Shown here one piece after another: positions 1 through 9,390 of a DNA stretch of 64,000 bases (its first letter is position 1; the number at the start of each line of letters is the position of its first letter). Source of the DNA: Romeriopsis navalis LEGE 11480 (GTDB lineage: Bacteria > Cyanobacteriota > Cyanobacteriia > Leptolyngbyales > Leptolyngbyaceae); contig NZ_JADEXQ010000018.1 in the NCBI RefSeq assembly GCF_015207035.1, positions 1 to 64,000 of the forward strand, given 5' to 3'. The notes beneath the pieces are model-generated. The model was not told the DNA's origin and searched no databases. It saw only the letters and a program-made list of their open reading frames with translations. The translations under genes were made by a program, and so were the position numbers.

Positions 1-1
1 G

Positions 2-127
2 TACAAGTACAACCTCAATAAGAAAATCGCCATCACCCCTGGTTTGGCGGTAATCTTCAACCCCGAGCACAACAGCAACAACGATACGATCTTCGTCGGG
101 ACCATTCGTACGACCTTTAAGTTCTAA
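2..127 (+). CDS. Outer-membrane porin, C-terminal fragment
   Basis: An open frame enters from the left edge and codes for 41 residues before TAA. It contains ITPGLAVIFNPEHNSNND and ends in VGTIRTTFKF with a terminal Phe, as expected for the last beta-strand of an outer-membrane barrel. Cyanobacterial OprB-like/iron-uptake porins (SLH plus carbohydrate-selective porin domain) characteristically end with a TPG...NPEHNSNND...VGTIR segment, so I assign it there. The SLH domain, signal peptide and most of the barrel lie outside the window. A terminator follows, so it is probably transcribed separately from pst. Confidence 0.8.
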   Translation, partial: YKYNLNKKIAITPGLAVIFNPEHNSNNDTIFVGTIRTTFKF

Positions 128-153
128 ATCATTTTCGTTTCACACCCACAACC

Positions 154-184
154 GGGGTGGCTGAATCTTGGCTGCCCCTTTTTT
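154..184 (+). terminator. Rho-independent terminator of the porin gene
   Basis: A GGGG-rich arm (154-162) pairs with the complementary arm 170-178 through about nine pairs including wobbles, and is followed by a run of six T. It sits 27 bases after the porin stop codon. Confidence 0.65.
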
Positions 185-189
185 CTCGC

Positions 190-223
190 TTTAGCTTCTC
201 ACGTTTTCGCCCTTAGCTTCTCA
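190..223 (+). promoter_or_regulatory. Pho-box-like direct repeat upstream of pstC
   Basis: TTAGCTTCTCA occurs twice (191-201 and 213-223), exactly 22 bases apart, with a weaker T-rich copy between. An 11-base period of 8-base repeats is the arrangement of PhoB/SphR boxes. A TATAGAT sequence (about 226-232) follows and could be the -10 element. This suggests phosphate-starvation control of the pst genes. The box is degenerate compared with the CTTAACCT consensus. Confidence 0.5.
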
Positions 224-243
224 ATTATAGATACGCCGAACCT

Positions 244-1224
244 ATGGCCCTGAGTGAACCAATCGCACGCAATATACCGGTGGCTGATGAGGATTCGATT
301 TATCAGGCACAGGGATTTTCATTGCCGATCGATCGCATCTTTAAAGGAATTAGCCTTGCAATTTCGCTTGGGGTAGTCGGTCTACTCTTTTGGTTAACTT
401 GGGTGATCTTCAATCAAGCCCGACCAGCCATCGCCCAGTATGGCTTCGGCTTTTTAAGCAGTTCCGAATGGGATGCCGATAGTGAGATCTTCGGCGCGTT
501 GCCCTATGTCTATGGCACCTTAGTGAGTTCGTTATTGGCCCTATCGATGGCGGTGCCAGTCGGTTTATCAGCGGCAGTTGTCACCAGTGAAGATTTCCTG
601 CCAAAATCTATTCAAGCCCCGATCGTCTTTTTGATTGAATTAATTGCTTCTATCCCGAGTGTAATTGTGGGCTTCTGGGGGATATTTGTATTAGTCCCAT
701 TTCTAGAGCCGGTGCAACTCGGCCTATATAAAACGCTGGGGTGGATACCATTTTTCAGCACCGAAACACCCGGATTCAGCATGTTTGTCGCGGCAGTAGT
801 ACTCGCTGTGATGATTTTGCCGACAATCGCCTCAATTAGTCGGGATGTGATTCAGGCTGTGCCACGGGATATTCGCAGTGCCTCAATCGCCTTAGGCGCA
901 ACGCGCTGGGAAATGATTTTAACAGTCTTATTACCGTCAAGTATTTCGGGGATTGTCGGAGCAGTGATGCTGGCATTAGGTCGCGCATTAGGAGAAACAA
1001 TGGCTGTGACAATGGTAATCGGCAACTCCGATCGATTGAATATTTCATTGTTTGATGCAGCAAATACGATTCCGGCTATGCTGGCGAATGAATTTGGTGA
1101 AGCCTTTGGCGATCTACATGTCGGGGCCTTAATGTATCTGGCGTTAGTCTTATTTCTACTGACGTTAGCCGTGAATGTTGCAGCAGTATATCTCGTTCAA
1201 GCGTTAAGTTTTAAGGCACAGTAA
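244..1224 (+). CDS. pstC: Phosphate ABC transporter permease PstC
   Basis: Integral inner-membrane permease of the high-affinity phosphate importer; it forms the channel with PstA and is driven by PstB. The 326 residues have about six hydrophobic segments, the first near residues 33-55. The cytoplasmic-loop motif of importer permeases is visible near residue 218 (SIALGATRWEMILTVLLPSS), followed by ALGRALGETMAV, typical of PstC. Fourteen bases separate it from pstA, indicating an operon. The Pho-box-like repeat upstream fits phosphate regulation. No pstS or phoU is present in the window; the upstream neighbour is a porin. Confidence 0.95.
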   Translation: MALSEPIARNIPVADEDSIYQAQGFSLPIDRIFKGISLAISLGVVGLLFWLTWVIFNQARPAIAQYGFGFLSSSEWDADSEIFGALPYVYGTLVSSLLALSMAVPVGLSAAVVTSEDFLPKSIQAPIVFLIELIASIPSVIVGFWGIFVLVPFLEPVQLGLYKTLGWIPFFSTETPGFSMFVAAVVLAVMILPTIASISRDVIQAVPRDIRSASIALGATRWEMILTVLLPSSISGIVGAVMLALGRALGETMAVTMVIGNSDRLNISLFDAANTIPAMLANEFGEAFGDLHVGALMYLALVLFLLTLAVNVAAVYLVQALSFKAQ

Positions 1225-1237
1225 GCGAGCCAATGAT

Positions 1238-2104
1238 ATGGTAAACCCAATCAACCCGAGTCAAGTAACCAAACCCCTCGCTCCGGGACGTGCTTGGTTC
1301 GATCACGGCATGACAGTATTAAGCTATGGCTTAACCGCATTAGCGATCTTGCCACTGGTCTCTTTAGTCTGGAAAATCTTCAGTGAAGGTCTGAAGCAAC
1401 TCAGCTTTAATTCACTGACGCAATCACTGGCCGATGAGCCAGTTGGATTTGCGAATGCGATTCTTGGAACGTTGATGATTGTATTGGTTTCAGCATTATT
1501 TAGTTTGCCAACTGGCATAATCACTGCCATCTATTTGTCGGAGTTTGGCAAAGACATAAAAGTTGCCCGTATCATTCGATTTATGGTGCGGATTATTAGT
1601 GCAGTGCCATCGATCGTTATGGGGGTCTTTGCCTATGCCGTACTAGTCGTTACCTTGGGTAAACCTTCAGCCCTAGCGGGAAGTTTTGCCTTGGCCGTCT
1701 TGATGTTGCCTATGGTGATTTTGGCAACGGAAGAAGCACTCAAGCTAATTCCCCAAAATCAACGGGCTGGGTCAGCTGCCCTCGGAGCCAACCAGATTCA
1801 AACCACCTTCAAAGTTGTAATTCGTCCCGCTTTACCAGGAATTACCACCGCATCTTTACTCGCAATTGCACGCGCAGCGGGAGAGACAGCGCCAGTATTG
1901 CTGACCGCACAGTTTAGCCAATTCTATCCCGAGGGATTGCTCAATCCCAGCCCATCGTTATCAGTGATGATCTATGAATATGCTGAATCACCAGAGATTG
2001 CTCAAAACGAACTCGCTTGGACCGCATCACTGGTCTTATTAGTACTGGTCATGAGTCTGAGTGCGGGTGCCCGATTATTAGTGAAACGATCGGCAACTCG
2101 ATGA
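1238..2104 (+). CDS. pstA: Phosphate ABC transporter permease PstA
   Basis: Second membrane subunit of the Pst phosphate importer. The 288 residues have multiple transmembrane segments and the coupling-helix motif SAALGANQIQTTFKVVIRPA followed by IARAAGETAPVLL, the PstA form of the GETA signature. It lies between pstC and pstB in the standard order. The start is the ATG soon after the pstC stop, within operon distance. Confidence 0.95.
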   Translation: MVNPINPSQVTKPLAPGRAWFDHGMTVLSYGLTALAILPLVSLVWKIFSEGLKQLSFNSLTQSLADEPVGFANAILGTLMIVLVSALFSLPTGIITAIYLSEFGKDIKVARIIRFMVRIISAVPSIVMGVFAYAVLVVTLGKPSALAGSFALAVLMLPMVILATEEALKLIPQNQRAGSAALGANQIQTTFKVVIRPALPGITTASLLAIARAAGETAPVLLTAQFSQFYPEGLLNPSPSLSVMIYEYAESPEIAQNELAWTASLVLLVLVMSLSAGARLLVKRSATR

Positions 2105-2143
2105 TAATCGCGCTGTCTCATCAGTAACGAACGCTGTTTCATT

Positions 2144-2977
2144 ATGTCGCTTAATTGTATGACTTACTCTACAAAAACCATGACTCCGAATCCAAGGGCA
2201 AACCCCCATCAAATTGCTCTGAATATCCATCACCTTAATTGCTACTATGGCCGTAAATGTGCCGTCGAGGGCGTGTCGATGGAGATTTACCCGAACCAAG
2301 TCACGGCAATTATCGGTCCATCGGGTTGTGGTAAGTCAACCTTTCTCAAGTCGCTGAACCGGATTTCTGAATTAGATAGTGATGCGGTGTACGAAGGGAA
2401 TGTAGAATTCTTCGGACAAAACATCTTCGATTCGCAAGTCAATCTCAATCGATTACGCAAGCAGATTGGCATGGTATTCCAGAAACCGAATCCATTTCCG
2501 ATGAGTATTTATGACAATGTGGCTTATGGCGTGAAACTATTTTATCAAGTGTCGCGATCGCGCCTCGATGCAATTGTCGAAAACTCTTTGCGCGGGGCGG
2601 CCCTTTGGGATGAGGTCAAGGACAATCTGCATAAATCGGCCTTAAGCCTATCGGGTGGTCAGCAGCAGCGCTTATGTATTGCGCGGGCCTTAGCCGTCAA
2701 ACCCAAAATTTTGTTAATGGATGAACCTTGTTCGGCTTTAGATCCGATCGCCACGATGAAAATTGAACAATTGATTCATAAGTTACGCGATGAATTCACG
2801 ATCGTCATCGTGACACATAATATGCAACAGGCATCCCGCGTATCGGACTATACGGCCTTTTTTAGCACCGATGAAAGCCGGGTAGGTTATTTGGTGGAAT
2901 ACGATCGGACAGAAAAAATCTTTAGTAATCCGAGCGATCACCAGACCCACGACTATATCTCTGGTCGCGTTGGCTAA
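2144..2977 (+). CDS. pstB: Phosphate ABC transporter ATPase PstB
   Basis: Cytoplasmic ATPase that powers PstCA. The Walker A motif GPSGCGKST is near residue 58, the LSGGQQQR signature near 168, and the Walker B/D-loop [12 protein letters not shown] near 190. The C-terminal histidine switch is VTHNMQQA. The length of 277 is slightly long for PstB (about 255-270). An ATG at 2180 would give 265 residues and a more usual N-terminus, so the true start is uncertain. The gene lies 39 bases after pstA, in the same operon. Confidence 0.95.
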   Translation: MSLNCMTYSTKTMTPNPRANPHQIALNIHHLNCYYGRKCAVEGVSMEIYPNQVTAIIGPSGCGKSTFLKSLNRISELDSDAVYEGNVEFFGQNIFDSQVNLNRLRKQIGMVFQKPNPFPMSIYDNVAYGVKLFYQVSRSRLDAIVENSLRGAALWDEVKDNLHKSALSLSGGQQQRLCIARALAVKPKILLMDEPCSALDPIATMKIEQLIHKLRDEFTIVIVTHNMQQASRVSDYTAFFSTDESRVGYLVEYDRTEKIFSNPSDHQTHDYISGRVG

Positions 2978-3037
2978 ATATCGCCTTGAATCGGGTTCGC
3001 TATACTGCTAGATGTTCCCACTGTATTGACAACTAGC

Positions 3038-3397
3038 ATGACGCATCAAAATCGCACCAAAGACCCCAAAGTTAAAACAACATCCGCGATCTGGGCTATG
3101 GCTACAGGCATGTTAGGCATCTGCATCCCGTTAGTCGCAATCACGGAAAGCGGTGTAATTTTGCCGTTACTGGTCATCCTTGGAGCAACAACGGCAACAA
3201 GCGTTATCTGGCTTGCCCCCGATCGCAAAGCACAACTACAGTTACAGCGATCGACGGAAGTCATTCAGTCCTTAGAAACCCGCATCGAAAACTTAGAGAC
3301 GATTTGTAGCGGGGTTGAGTTTGATATACAGCAACGACTCTCCAGCCATGAACAAACTGCAACTGCAACCGACTCACAGCAGCAACCGATTGTTTAG
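3038..3397 (+). CDS. Small membrane protein with C-terminal coiled coil
   Basis: 119 residues, family not recognised. After a charged N-terminus there are two adjacent hydrophobic stretches (roughly residues 18-35 and 40-60), then a heptad-like charged segment rich in Gln, Leu and Glu (about 65-95), suggesting a membrane-anchored coiled coil facing the cytoplasm. ATG 3038 is preferred over the upstream TTG at 3026. It lies 60 bases after pstB on the same strand and may be cotranscribed. Function unknown. Confidence 0.5.
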   Translation: MTHQNRTKDPKVKTTSAIWAMATGMLGICIPLVAITESGVILPLLVILGATTATSVIWLAPDRKAQLQLQRSTEVIQSLETRIENLETICSGVEFDIQQRLSSHEQTATATDSQQQPIV

Positions 3398-3437
3398 ATC
3401 GCAATTGTTCAGGATGCAATCACACTGGAGCAAAGTT

Positions 3438-3821
3438 TCAAGGTTGGTGACAGCGGTGTATGCCCAGGGACGGGTGACCGGTACAACAAACAAGGAACAG
3501 GTCGACACCAATATCGAGCTGGGAAAGGCTCGATGATTCACCAAAGATTTGACGTTGTGTTTCCACGGTATTACAGATAATCCGCAGGGTTTTTTCCTTA
3601 ACTTCCAGCTGAATATCGCCAAGTTGCCAGCCAGGAAAATTATTGCTGAGAAATTCGCGGAGAACGTGGGTGATTAGCATAAAGTGATGACTTGAAATGA
3701 AGTGATTACCTGGTTGGAGCCAAGTTGAAGTCGGTAATTGCAATAAATAAAGCCGAAAATGTCGCTTCGCAGTACTCGAATGCGAGATCGTCTGAGTAAA
3801 GATACCGCAGCTCTGATTCAC
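3438..3821 (-). CDS. Hypothetical protein, doubtful
   Basis: A 127-codon reading frame with no recognised family. The central part (MLITHVLREFLSNNFPGWQLGD..., then a beta-like LEVKEKTLRII stretch) looks protein-like, but the N-terminus is low-complexity in character and no ribosome site is evident. It could be a decayed fragment. The 414 bases downstream of it toward the FHA gene hold no gene. Confidence 0.25.
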   Translation of the reverse strand: MNQSCGIFTQTISHSSTAKRHFRLYLLQLPTSTWLQPGNHFISSHHFMLITHVLREFLSNNFPGWQLGDIQLEVKEKTLRIICNTVETQRQIFGESSSLSQLDIGVDLFLVCCTGHPSLGIHRCHQP

Positions 3822-4235
3822 TCAAGCCACAGTTTAAACAAAGCTATTGATGTAACGTCAATTCAGCGAAAGTGCGATGCATTATCAGCAGGTTCGGCTA
3901 GCACACATTAGCTGGGTCGAGCTGTATCTACCAAACAAATGGTTGGCGCTCAACTAGCCACAACACAAGACAATCTGACTCACTCAGGCGGGATGGAGAG
4001 TTGGTGAGTGAATCGCAGCATTTCGGCATATGCAAAAATCACTGCGTAATTTAACCGGCTTAACAAACCCATAAATATAAACCTGCTTAAAGTTTCCCGT
4101 GCTTTTAACAACACCTCTGTGCAGGGCGATATGGGCATCGAATGATCCAGACAATACCCAATTTCACCTAACCTAAAATATCCACATTGGATTTGTCAAT
4201 TGCTCTTATTGTTTTGTCAAGGTTGACCGCTGCCG
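3822..4235. other. Non-coding stretch
   Basis: No reading frame, RNA gene or strong hairpin was recognised here. It separates the doubtful minus-strand ORF from the 3' end of the TPR-FHA gene. Confidence 0.4.
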
Positions 4236-5345
4236 CTAGCGCATCCAGTATGTCGCACGGCTCTGCGGCCCAAAGCTAATCACGTCACCCGACTGCAAAA
4301 GCCGAATTTGTTGGGGTTTACCATTCACTTGTACCCCATTAGTACTGGGTTTTCCCGCCAAATCACCATCTTGGATCTGATACCAATACTGCTGATTATC
4401 CGGGTCATCAACACGCTGGAAGACGGCATGAAATCGCGAAATAAAGCGCGACTGGAGATGAATATCATTATGCGGATCGCGGCCGATCGTATATTGACGT
4501 TGAAATAGATAGACTTCCCGACGACCGACTTCATCTTCCAGCACAAGCAATGGTTGCAGCACTGGCTGGGATGTAACGTAGTCGTCCAAACGCGTATTGC
4601 GGTGTGGCACAACATCCATCAAACTCGGATCCGTCAGACTTGGATCAAATCCCGCTTGATTAATTTCCGCGATGTTGGTGGTAGTCTCAGAACTTGCGTT
4701 GAGATTTAGGGAATTGCGGGCGAGCTGACGCCCTTGCTCCGCAACTTCATCGTTGGGATTCAGCAAGATCGCCCGATCGTAGCTAATCAGCGCCGCTTGA
4801 TGCTGCTCGAGATCCAGTAGCGCACTGCCTCGATTCCGCCAGGCTTCGAACAGATCCGTCTGATAGGTGAGCGCCCGATCATAGCTATCTAGCGCGGCTT
4901 CAGCTTGATGCAGACCGTAAAGTAAAACATTACCCCGATGCAGGAGGGCCTGAGTATGATTAGGTCGGAGCTGCAAGACGCGATCGTATTCCTGCAAGGC
5001 TGCACTGTAATCACCTAGGCCATAGTGGTGCGCCTGCGCTTGATGATAATGGATTTCACTACAGGCATCACGCGCCGGTTCTAATTCGAGGGCCTGATCA
5101 TAGGAAGCAATTGCCGCGGCATACAACCCCAAATCTTCCAAAACTAGGCCACGCTCGTACCATGCCTCCCAAAAGTCTGATCTGGCAGCAATTACTTTGT
5201 TGTAAAGCGCGGCAGCTTTTTCCAGCTGACCACTAGTTGCGGCAGCTAGACCTTGGCGGTACCAAGCTAATGTTTCACCGGCGAGCGGAATGCGTCCAGT
5301 ATCTATCATATGGGGGCAGAGAAGTCTCCGTATCAAAGGATGCAC
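4236..5345 (-). CDS. TPR-repeat protein with C-terminal FHA domain
   Basis: 369 residues. Several tetratricopeptide repeats (about residues 30-210; units such as AWYRQGLAAATSGQLEKAAALYN and AWRNRGSALLDLEQHQAALISYD) form a protein-binding superhelix. A variable linker follows, then an FHA phosphothreonine-binding domain from about 270 (YTIGRDPHNDIHL, SRFISRFHAVF, NGVQVNG), with the conserved GR, S-x-x-H and NG residues. It probably acts as a cytoplasmic adaptor reading Ser/Thr-kinase phosphorylation. The start could also be the Met at residue 13 (MIDTGRIPLAG). It is divergent from the M23 peptidase gene, with a perfect palindrome between them. Confidence 0.85.
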   Translation of the reverse strand: MHPLIRRLLCPHMIDTGRIPLAGETLAWYRQGLAAATSGQLEKAAALYNKVIAARSDFWEAWYERGLVLEDLGLYAAAIASYDQALELEPARDACSEIHYHQAQAHHYGLGDYSAALQEYDRVLQLRPNHTQALLHRGNVLLYGLHQAEAALDSYDRALTYQTDLFEAWRNRGSALLDLEQHQAALISYDRAILLNPNDEVAEQGRQLARNSLNLNASSETTTNIAEINQAGFDPSLTDPSLMDVVPHRNTRLDDYVTSQPVLQPLLVLEDEVGRREVYLFQRQYTIGRDPHNDIHLQSRFISRFHAVFQRVDDPDNQQYWYQIQDGDLAGKPSTNGVQVNGKPQQIRLLQSGDVISFGPQSRATYWMR

Positions 5346-5525
5346 TGCTTAATTCATCACTGCATCCATCTTGAGAGATATATTGGGCTAGATTGCTGGG
5401 CTGTACTGCCTGATCAGGCTTCAACCCAGATATTTTTAGCGTAGCGTAAATTTGGTGTTGGCTCAGTAATCTTGGTGTCAAATTTGACAAGATTTCATGA
5501 GCTTTTAATTTATTTTCTATGTTCA

Positions 5526-5551
5526 GCGCTATTTACTTAAGTAAATAGCGC
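5526..5551. repeat. 26-bp perfect palindrome between divergent genes
   Basis: GCGCTATTTACTT joined directly to its reverse complement, with no spacer. It lies in the shared upstream region of the TPR-FHA gene and the M23 peptidase gene. A symmetric operator or a cruciform are possible readings; no T-run supports a terminator. Confidence 0.6.
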
Positions 5552-5647
5552 GGCTTCACTGAACTCCAGCAAATAAATGTTTCTCTGCAAAAATGCATCG
5601 CATAATAAAGGTTAACAATCCACAAAGGGCTTGAGGCTTCAAGGGCA

Positions 5648-6850
5648 ATGTCGATTTTCTCTGCTGTGTTTCGGTGGCGCAGGTATGTGGCGCGGCGCCG
5701 ACGTCCCGGTTTCCTGCTGATCTCAGGCATGAGCCTATGTTTAGTGGCAGCGGTGAATTTGCTGCCGGTGCAAGCCCAGGTTGAGGAGTATCGCCAGCAA
5801 CGCCAGCAAGTTGAGCAACAGAAGCAGCAGATTCAGAAAGCCCGCGAGCGTGTCAAGGCGCAGGCCAAGGATGCCGAAAAGAACTTGACTGGCATTCGTA
5901 AAACCATCAAAGCCACAACCGCCACAATTGCGGCTAATGAAGCAAAGCTCAAGCAGGCGGGTGAGAAGCTCAGCCAATTAGAAGCAAATTTAGGCAAAGC
6001 CGAGTCGGTATACCAAAAGCAGCAAACATCCACAGTTGCACGTTTGCAAGTCATGCAGCGGCAGCGCGGGAGTTCGGGCTGGGCGGTGCTGCTGCAAAGC
6101 CAGTCAATGAATGATTTTTTGGATCGCAGACAGCGCTTAAAGCAGGTCTTTGAAGCTGATCGCAAAGTCTTAGTCCAGTTGAAAACTGAGACAGATAAGA
6201 TTGTGAAGCAGCGCAATGCCGTAGAACAGCAGAAGCAACGAATCACCATCTTGACGCAACAAAAGTTGGCCCAGCGAGCAGAACAGCAGCAGAAAGAGTC
6301 TTATCAGCGCCAGACGATCGAAAAGTTGAAGACAGATAAGCTAGCCTTAGAGGCGGCAATGTCAATTTTGTCACAGGATTCGGTGAATTTGACTGCCTTG
6401 ATTCGTCAGCGGGCCAAGGTGGAGCGGCGGCAGCAAATTGGTCCCGGAAACGTGGTGGTGATTGGGTCAGGACAAGTGAGTTTCCCAGTAACAGCACCGC
6501 TTTCAAGTGAGTTCGGTTATCGGATGCATCCAATTCTAGGCTACGCCAAGTTTCATGCGGGCTTGGACTTTGCGGCAGACTATGGTGAGGTGATTCGGTC
6601 GGCGGCACCCGGTTATGTGATTTTTGCCGGTTGGTATGGGGGATACGGCAATACGGTGATTGTGGACCATGGTAATGGGGTGACGACGTTATACGCCCAT
6701 GCCGATGGACTCTATGTTGAGGAAGGACAGCAGGTACAACGCGGTGAGCCGATTGCGCTAGTCGGCTCGACAGGTTTATCAACAGGACCACACTTACATT
6801 TTGAGCTGCGCTCAAATGGAGAGCCGGTTGATCCGCTACCTTATATGTAG
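5648..6850 (+). CDS. M23 family murein hydrolase, EnvC/NlpD-like
   Basis: 400 residues. An Arg-rich N-terminus followed by a hydrophobic segment (about residues 23-43, ending VQAQ) looks like a signal peptide or anchor. A long Gln/Lys/Glu-rich coiled coil covers roughly 45-250. The C-terminal LytM/peptidase M23 domain (about 285-395) contains FHAGLDF and GPHLHFEL, the His-Asp and H-x-H zinc ligands, so unlike EnvC the metal site looks intact. It likely cleaves or helps cleave peptidoglycan in the periplasm during division. The coiled-coil plus LytM layout is that of EnvC-type divisome hydrolase factors. Confidence 0.88.
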   Translation: MSIFSAVFRWRRYVARRRRPGFLLISGMSLCLVAAVNLLPVQAQVEEYRQQRQQVEQQKQQIQKARERVKAQAKDAEKNLTGIRKTIKATTATIAANEAKLKQAGEKLSQLEANLGKAESVYQKQQTSTVARLQVMQRQRGSSGWAVLLQSQSMNDFLDRRQRLKQVFEADRKVLVQLKTETDKIVKQRNAVEQQKQRITILTQQKLAQRAEQQQKESYQRQTIEKLKTDKLALEAAMSILSQDSVNLTALIRQRAKVERRQQIGPGNVVVIGSGQVSFPVTAPLSSEFGYRMHPILGYAKFHAGLDFAADYGEVIRSAAPGYVIFAGWYGGYGNTVIVDHGNGVTTLYAHADGLYVEEGQQVQRGEPIALVGSTGLSTGPHLHFELRSNGEPVDPLPYM

Positions 6851-6940
6851 TGTCGAATATTTCCTTGAACGCCGTGGCGTTCTCAAGTTGGAAGTTGTGT
6901 TATAATTAGTGGCCTGCTGAATCATTTGTTTTAGTGGCGA

Positions 6941-7013
6941 GGGCATGTAGCTCAGGGGATAGAGCATCAGATTCCGGTTCTGAGGGTCGCAGGTTCGAAT
7001 CCTGCCATGCTCG
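6941..7013 (+). tRNA. tRNA-Arg(CCG)
   Basis: A complete cloverleaf: acceptor GGGCATG with CATGCTC, D-arm GCTC/GAGC, anticodon stem TCAGA/TCTGA with loop TTCCGGT, and T-arm GCAGG TTCGAAT CCTGC. CCA is not encoded. It is an isolated, normal-looking tRNA, unlike the array further right, and has its own terminator. Confidence 0.95.
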
Positions 7014-7020
7014 TTAGTCT

Positions 7021-7057
7021 GAAATGCCTCAAAACGCCTAGTGTTTTGAGGCATTTC
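7021..7057 (+). terminator. Terminator after tRNA-Arg(CCG)
   Basis: A stem of about 15 pairs (GAAATGCCTCAAAAC with GTTTTGAGGCATTTC after a short loop), followed by a T-rich stretch. Confidence 0.8.
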
Positions 7058-7110
7058 AAACCTTTTAGGTGATTTTAGAATCCGTTCAAATTTACTAAAT
7101 TTGAAATATA

Positions 7111-7913
7111 TTTGGTAGTGATGCATAGTGAGGAGACGCGGGTATGCTAATCACAGATGTGATTAGAGCAGTTTTGAACATGGAATGTCCCCGCTGCCAG
7201 TCTTAGCCCATCTCCAAAAATGGTCTGACGCACTACGATAAACAACGCTATCGCTGTAAGGACTGTCGTCGTCAATTTGTGGAAAATCCCAGTCGTCAGC
7301 CGATTACCCAAGCCCAACGCGAATTAGTTGATCGCCTGTTGAAGGAACGGCTTTCCCTGGCCGGAATTGCCCGTGCGGCGTAAGTCTCCAAACGCTGGTT
7401 GCAGTATTACGTCAATCAAAAGTATTACCAGGTCGATCAGCAGGTTTAAGTTCCCCCAAAAAAAAGGCCCGTTCGTGCTGCAGCTTGATGAACTCTGGTC
7501 TTTTGTCTATTGCAAACACCACAAATATTGGGTGTGGCTCGCGATGGATGTCGAAACCCGCGAAATCGTTGGGGCATTTATTGGCCCTCGGAGTCGAGTT
7601 GGCGCTCAAGGACTCTGGCAGTCATTAGCCGCAATTTATCGCCAATGCGCAATGTGCTATACCGATTTCTGGGAGACTTACGCACAAGTCCTACTCACCA
7701 AACGGCATCAGGCAGTTGGCAAAGAGTCCGGCCTGACCAGTTATATTGAGCGATTCAACCTCACCTTAAGACAACGCGTTAGTCGCTTAGTCCGACGCAA
7801 TCTTGCCTTCTCCCAAAAACTGGCCAATCATATTGGGGCAATCTGGGACTTCATTCATCACTACAATGCGGCGCTCCAAACTCCTTGACCATCACTATGC
7901 ATCCACTACCAAA
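7111..7913 (+). mobile_element. IS1-family insertion sequence, decayed
   Basis: About 0.8 kb bounded by imperfect terminal inverted repeats. The left end reads TTTGGTAGTGATGCATAGTG; the right end, in reverse complement, reads TTTGGTAGTGGATGCATAGTG. The size and the zinc-ribbon plus DDE transposase match the IS1 family. No clear target-site duplication is visible next to the ends. It inserted just downstream of the tRNA-Arg terminator. Confidence 0.8.
7180..7888 (+). pseudogene. IS1-type transposase, disrupted
   Basis: The N-terminal part begins MECPRCQS (zinc ribbon), but its frame hits TAG after eight codons. Downstream the frame continues as KNGLTHYDKQRYRCKDCRRQF and a helix-turn-helix-like region to a second in-frame TAA near 7381. 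The catalytic part reads in another frame (LQLDELWSFVYCKHH..., GAFIGPRSR, ERFNLTLRQRVSRLVRR). IS1 normally uses one programmed frameshift between InsA and InsB; two stop codons in addition indicate inactivation. Confidence 0.85.
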
Positions 7914-8516
7914 AACTTTACTAATCAGGTTCAGATGATTGTCTGGGCTACCTGTACCAATTGTGGTGGTTACATCGATCTCTACGATCGTTGTACTTGC
8001 GACTATCAATAAAATCTGGCTTACGATGATTAGCGTCGTCGATCAAAGCAGACCCGAAAACCGATCGAATTGAGTCGATCATCGGGAAATAGTGATTTCG
8101 GTAGGCCGCTCTGATATATAAGTGTGCAGCAGATGACGCCATGAACCACTAAGAAGATTGGTGCGTAGTCGTCAGTTTTCTAGGAGTTGTCGGCATTCCC
8201 ACTGGTAGATAATGTGAGCATTTCATCACTGGGATTGCCCCATAGCCAAAGCGCACTACTAAGTTCTACGGACTACCTACGTAAATCGATGAAACCTTTG
8301 CTAGTCAGGTTTTTTCGTCGTGTCCCGTCTACTTTTTGATTGTGCTTGATTAAACCTGCAATATTGCTTTATCACAACCTGAAACAACCTTGGGGAATAG
8401 TTTACTCAGTGCTGTTGGTAACTTGATACAAGCAGGTATGAAGATCAGTTATCTATTAAAGCAACTGCCAATCTACTCGGCATTCTAACTAAGCACGTTA
8501 GGGATTTTTAGTTGTT
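7914..8516. other. Non-coding stretch after the IS
   Basis: No gene is recognised between the IS and the ComFB-like gene. Short open frames on both strands show no protein-like features. Confidence 0.4.
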
Positions 8517-9152
8517 ATGAACTGTACTACCATCCGTCCACAAATGGCTCAGACCTATGTCAATGCCATGTCGATTTTGGTTGAGGCCGCAGTGAACGAT
8601 CGGATTGTTCAATGCTCAGCTCGCGAGCAGGCCTATTTAAATCGGCAGGAAATTATTGCCTATACACTCAACCAATTACCAGGCTTGCATGCGACGAGTG
8701 AACAAGGGTTGGAATATCAGCTAGAGCAGGGTCGCCAACGCTATCATGGTCAGATTCAAGTTGCGCTTCAACGAGCTTTCGCCGCGGTCCTGCGCGATCC
8801 CATTCTAAGTTATACGCCGTTATCGGACCCATCACCACAAGCGGTACTCGATACGATTCACCAGATGTTCCAAACGGATCAAATTGATTGGCCGATGGTG
8901 CCACATATCCTGGCCGGATTACTCCGTCAGGAATCGCCCAGTCAGGCTCTAGCCAAGGCAAAGGTGCTCGCGCAGAAGGATGCTGATAAGCAGGCACAGG
9001 ATGCAGCGCAGGAGGATGCCCTAACGGTATTCTTCCAATTTAGTGAAACGCTGAATCCGTTGTCTGCAGACGAAAATCACCTTGTGCCATCGCATCCTGC
9101 AGGTGATCCGATAGCTACATCTGTGACGAACGATCGCCTTTGCGCGCATTAA
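8517..9152 (+). CDS. ComFB-like protein
   Basis: 211 residues. Residues about 38-100 (AYLNRQEIIAYTLNQLPGL, then ATSEQGLEYQLEQG, then QVALQRAFAAVLRDP) match the layout of the cyanobacterial late-competence ComFB family: a short helical domain with the YLNR..IAYALN..PPLYATS pattern. Members have been linked to c-di-nucleotide binding and to competence/motility control; the function here is inferred only from family. The C-terminal half (residues 110-211) is an unrecognised, Gln/Ala-rich extension. It appears to be a single-gene unit. Confidence 0.65.
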   Translation: MNCTTIRPQMAQTYVNAMSILVEAAVNDRIVQCSAREQAYLNRQEIIAYTLNQLPGLHATSEQGLEYQLEQGRQRYHGQIQVALQRAFAAVLRDPILSYTPLSDPSPQAVLDTIHQMFQTDQIDWPMVPHILAGLLRQESPSQALAKAKVLAQKDADKQAQDAAQEDALTVFFQFSETLNPLSADENHLVPSHPAGDPIATSVTNDRLCAH

Positions 9153-9390
9153 AGCGTGAATAGTTTGAATCAGTAGAGATAAGTGTTTGAACAAATATCG
9201 TGAACTTAAAACGGATTGCCTCGCGTCATATGCCGGCTAAATTTGCCCTCGTTAAATCGGTCGTCAGGCCGGTGGGGAATCGGATAGAAATCGTGCAAAC
9301 CGACTTAACCAAGGCGGTTGTGCAACGATGCTGAGCAATCAAATCAGCCAATTAATCGACAAAATCTAGGGACTGTGAGCCTGAAAACGA

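Noticed and set aside
7111-7913. Active IS1 with programmed frameshift
   Set aside because: In addition to the normal frame change, two in-frame stop codons break the InsA part, and no target duplication was seen.
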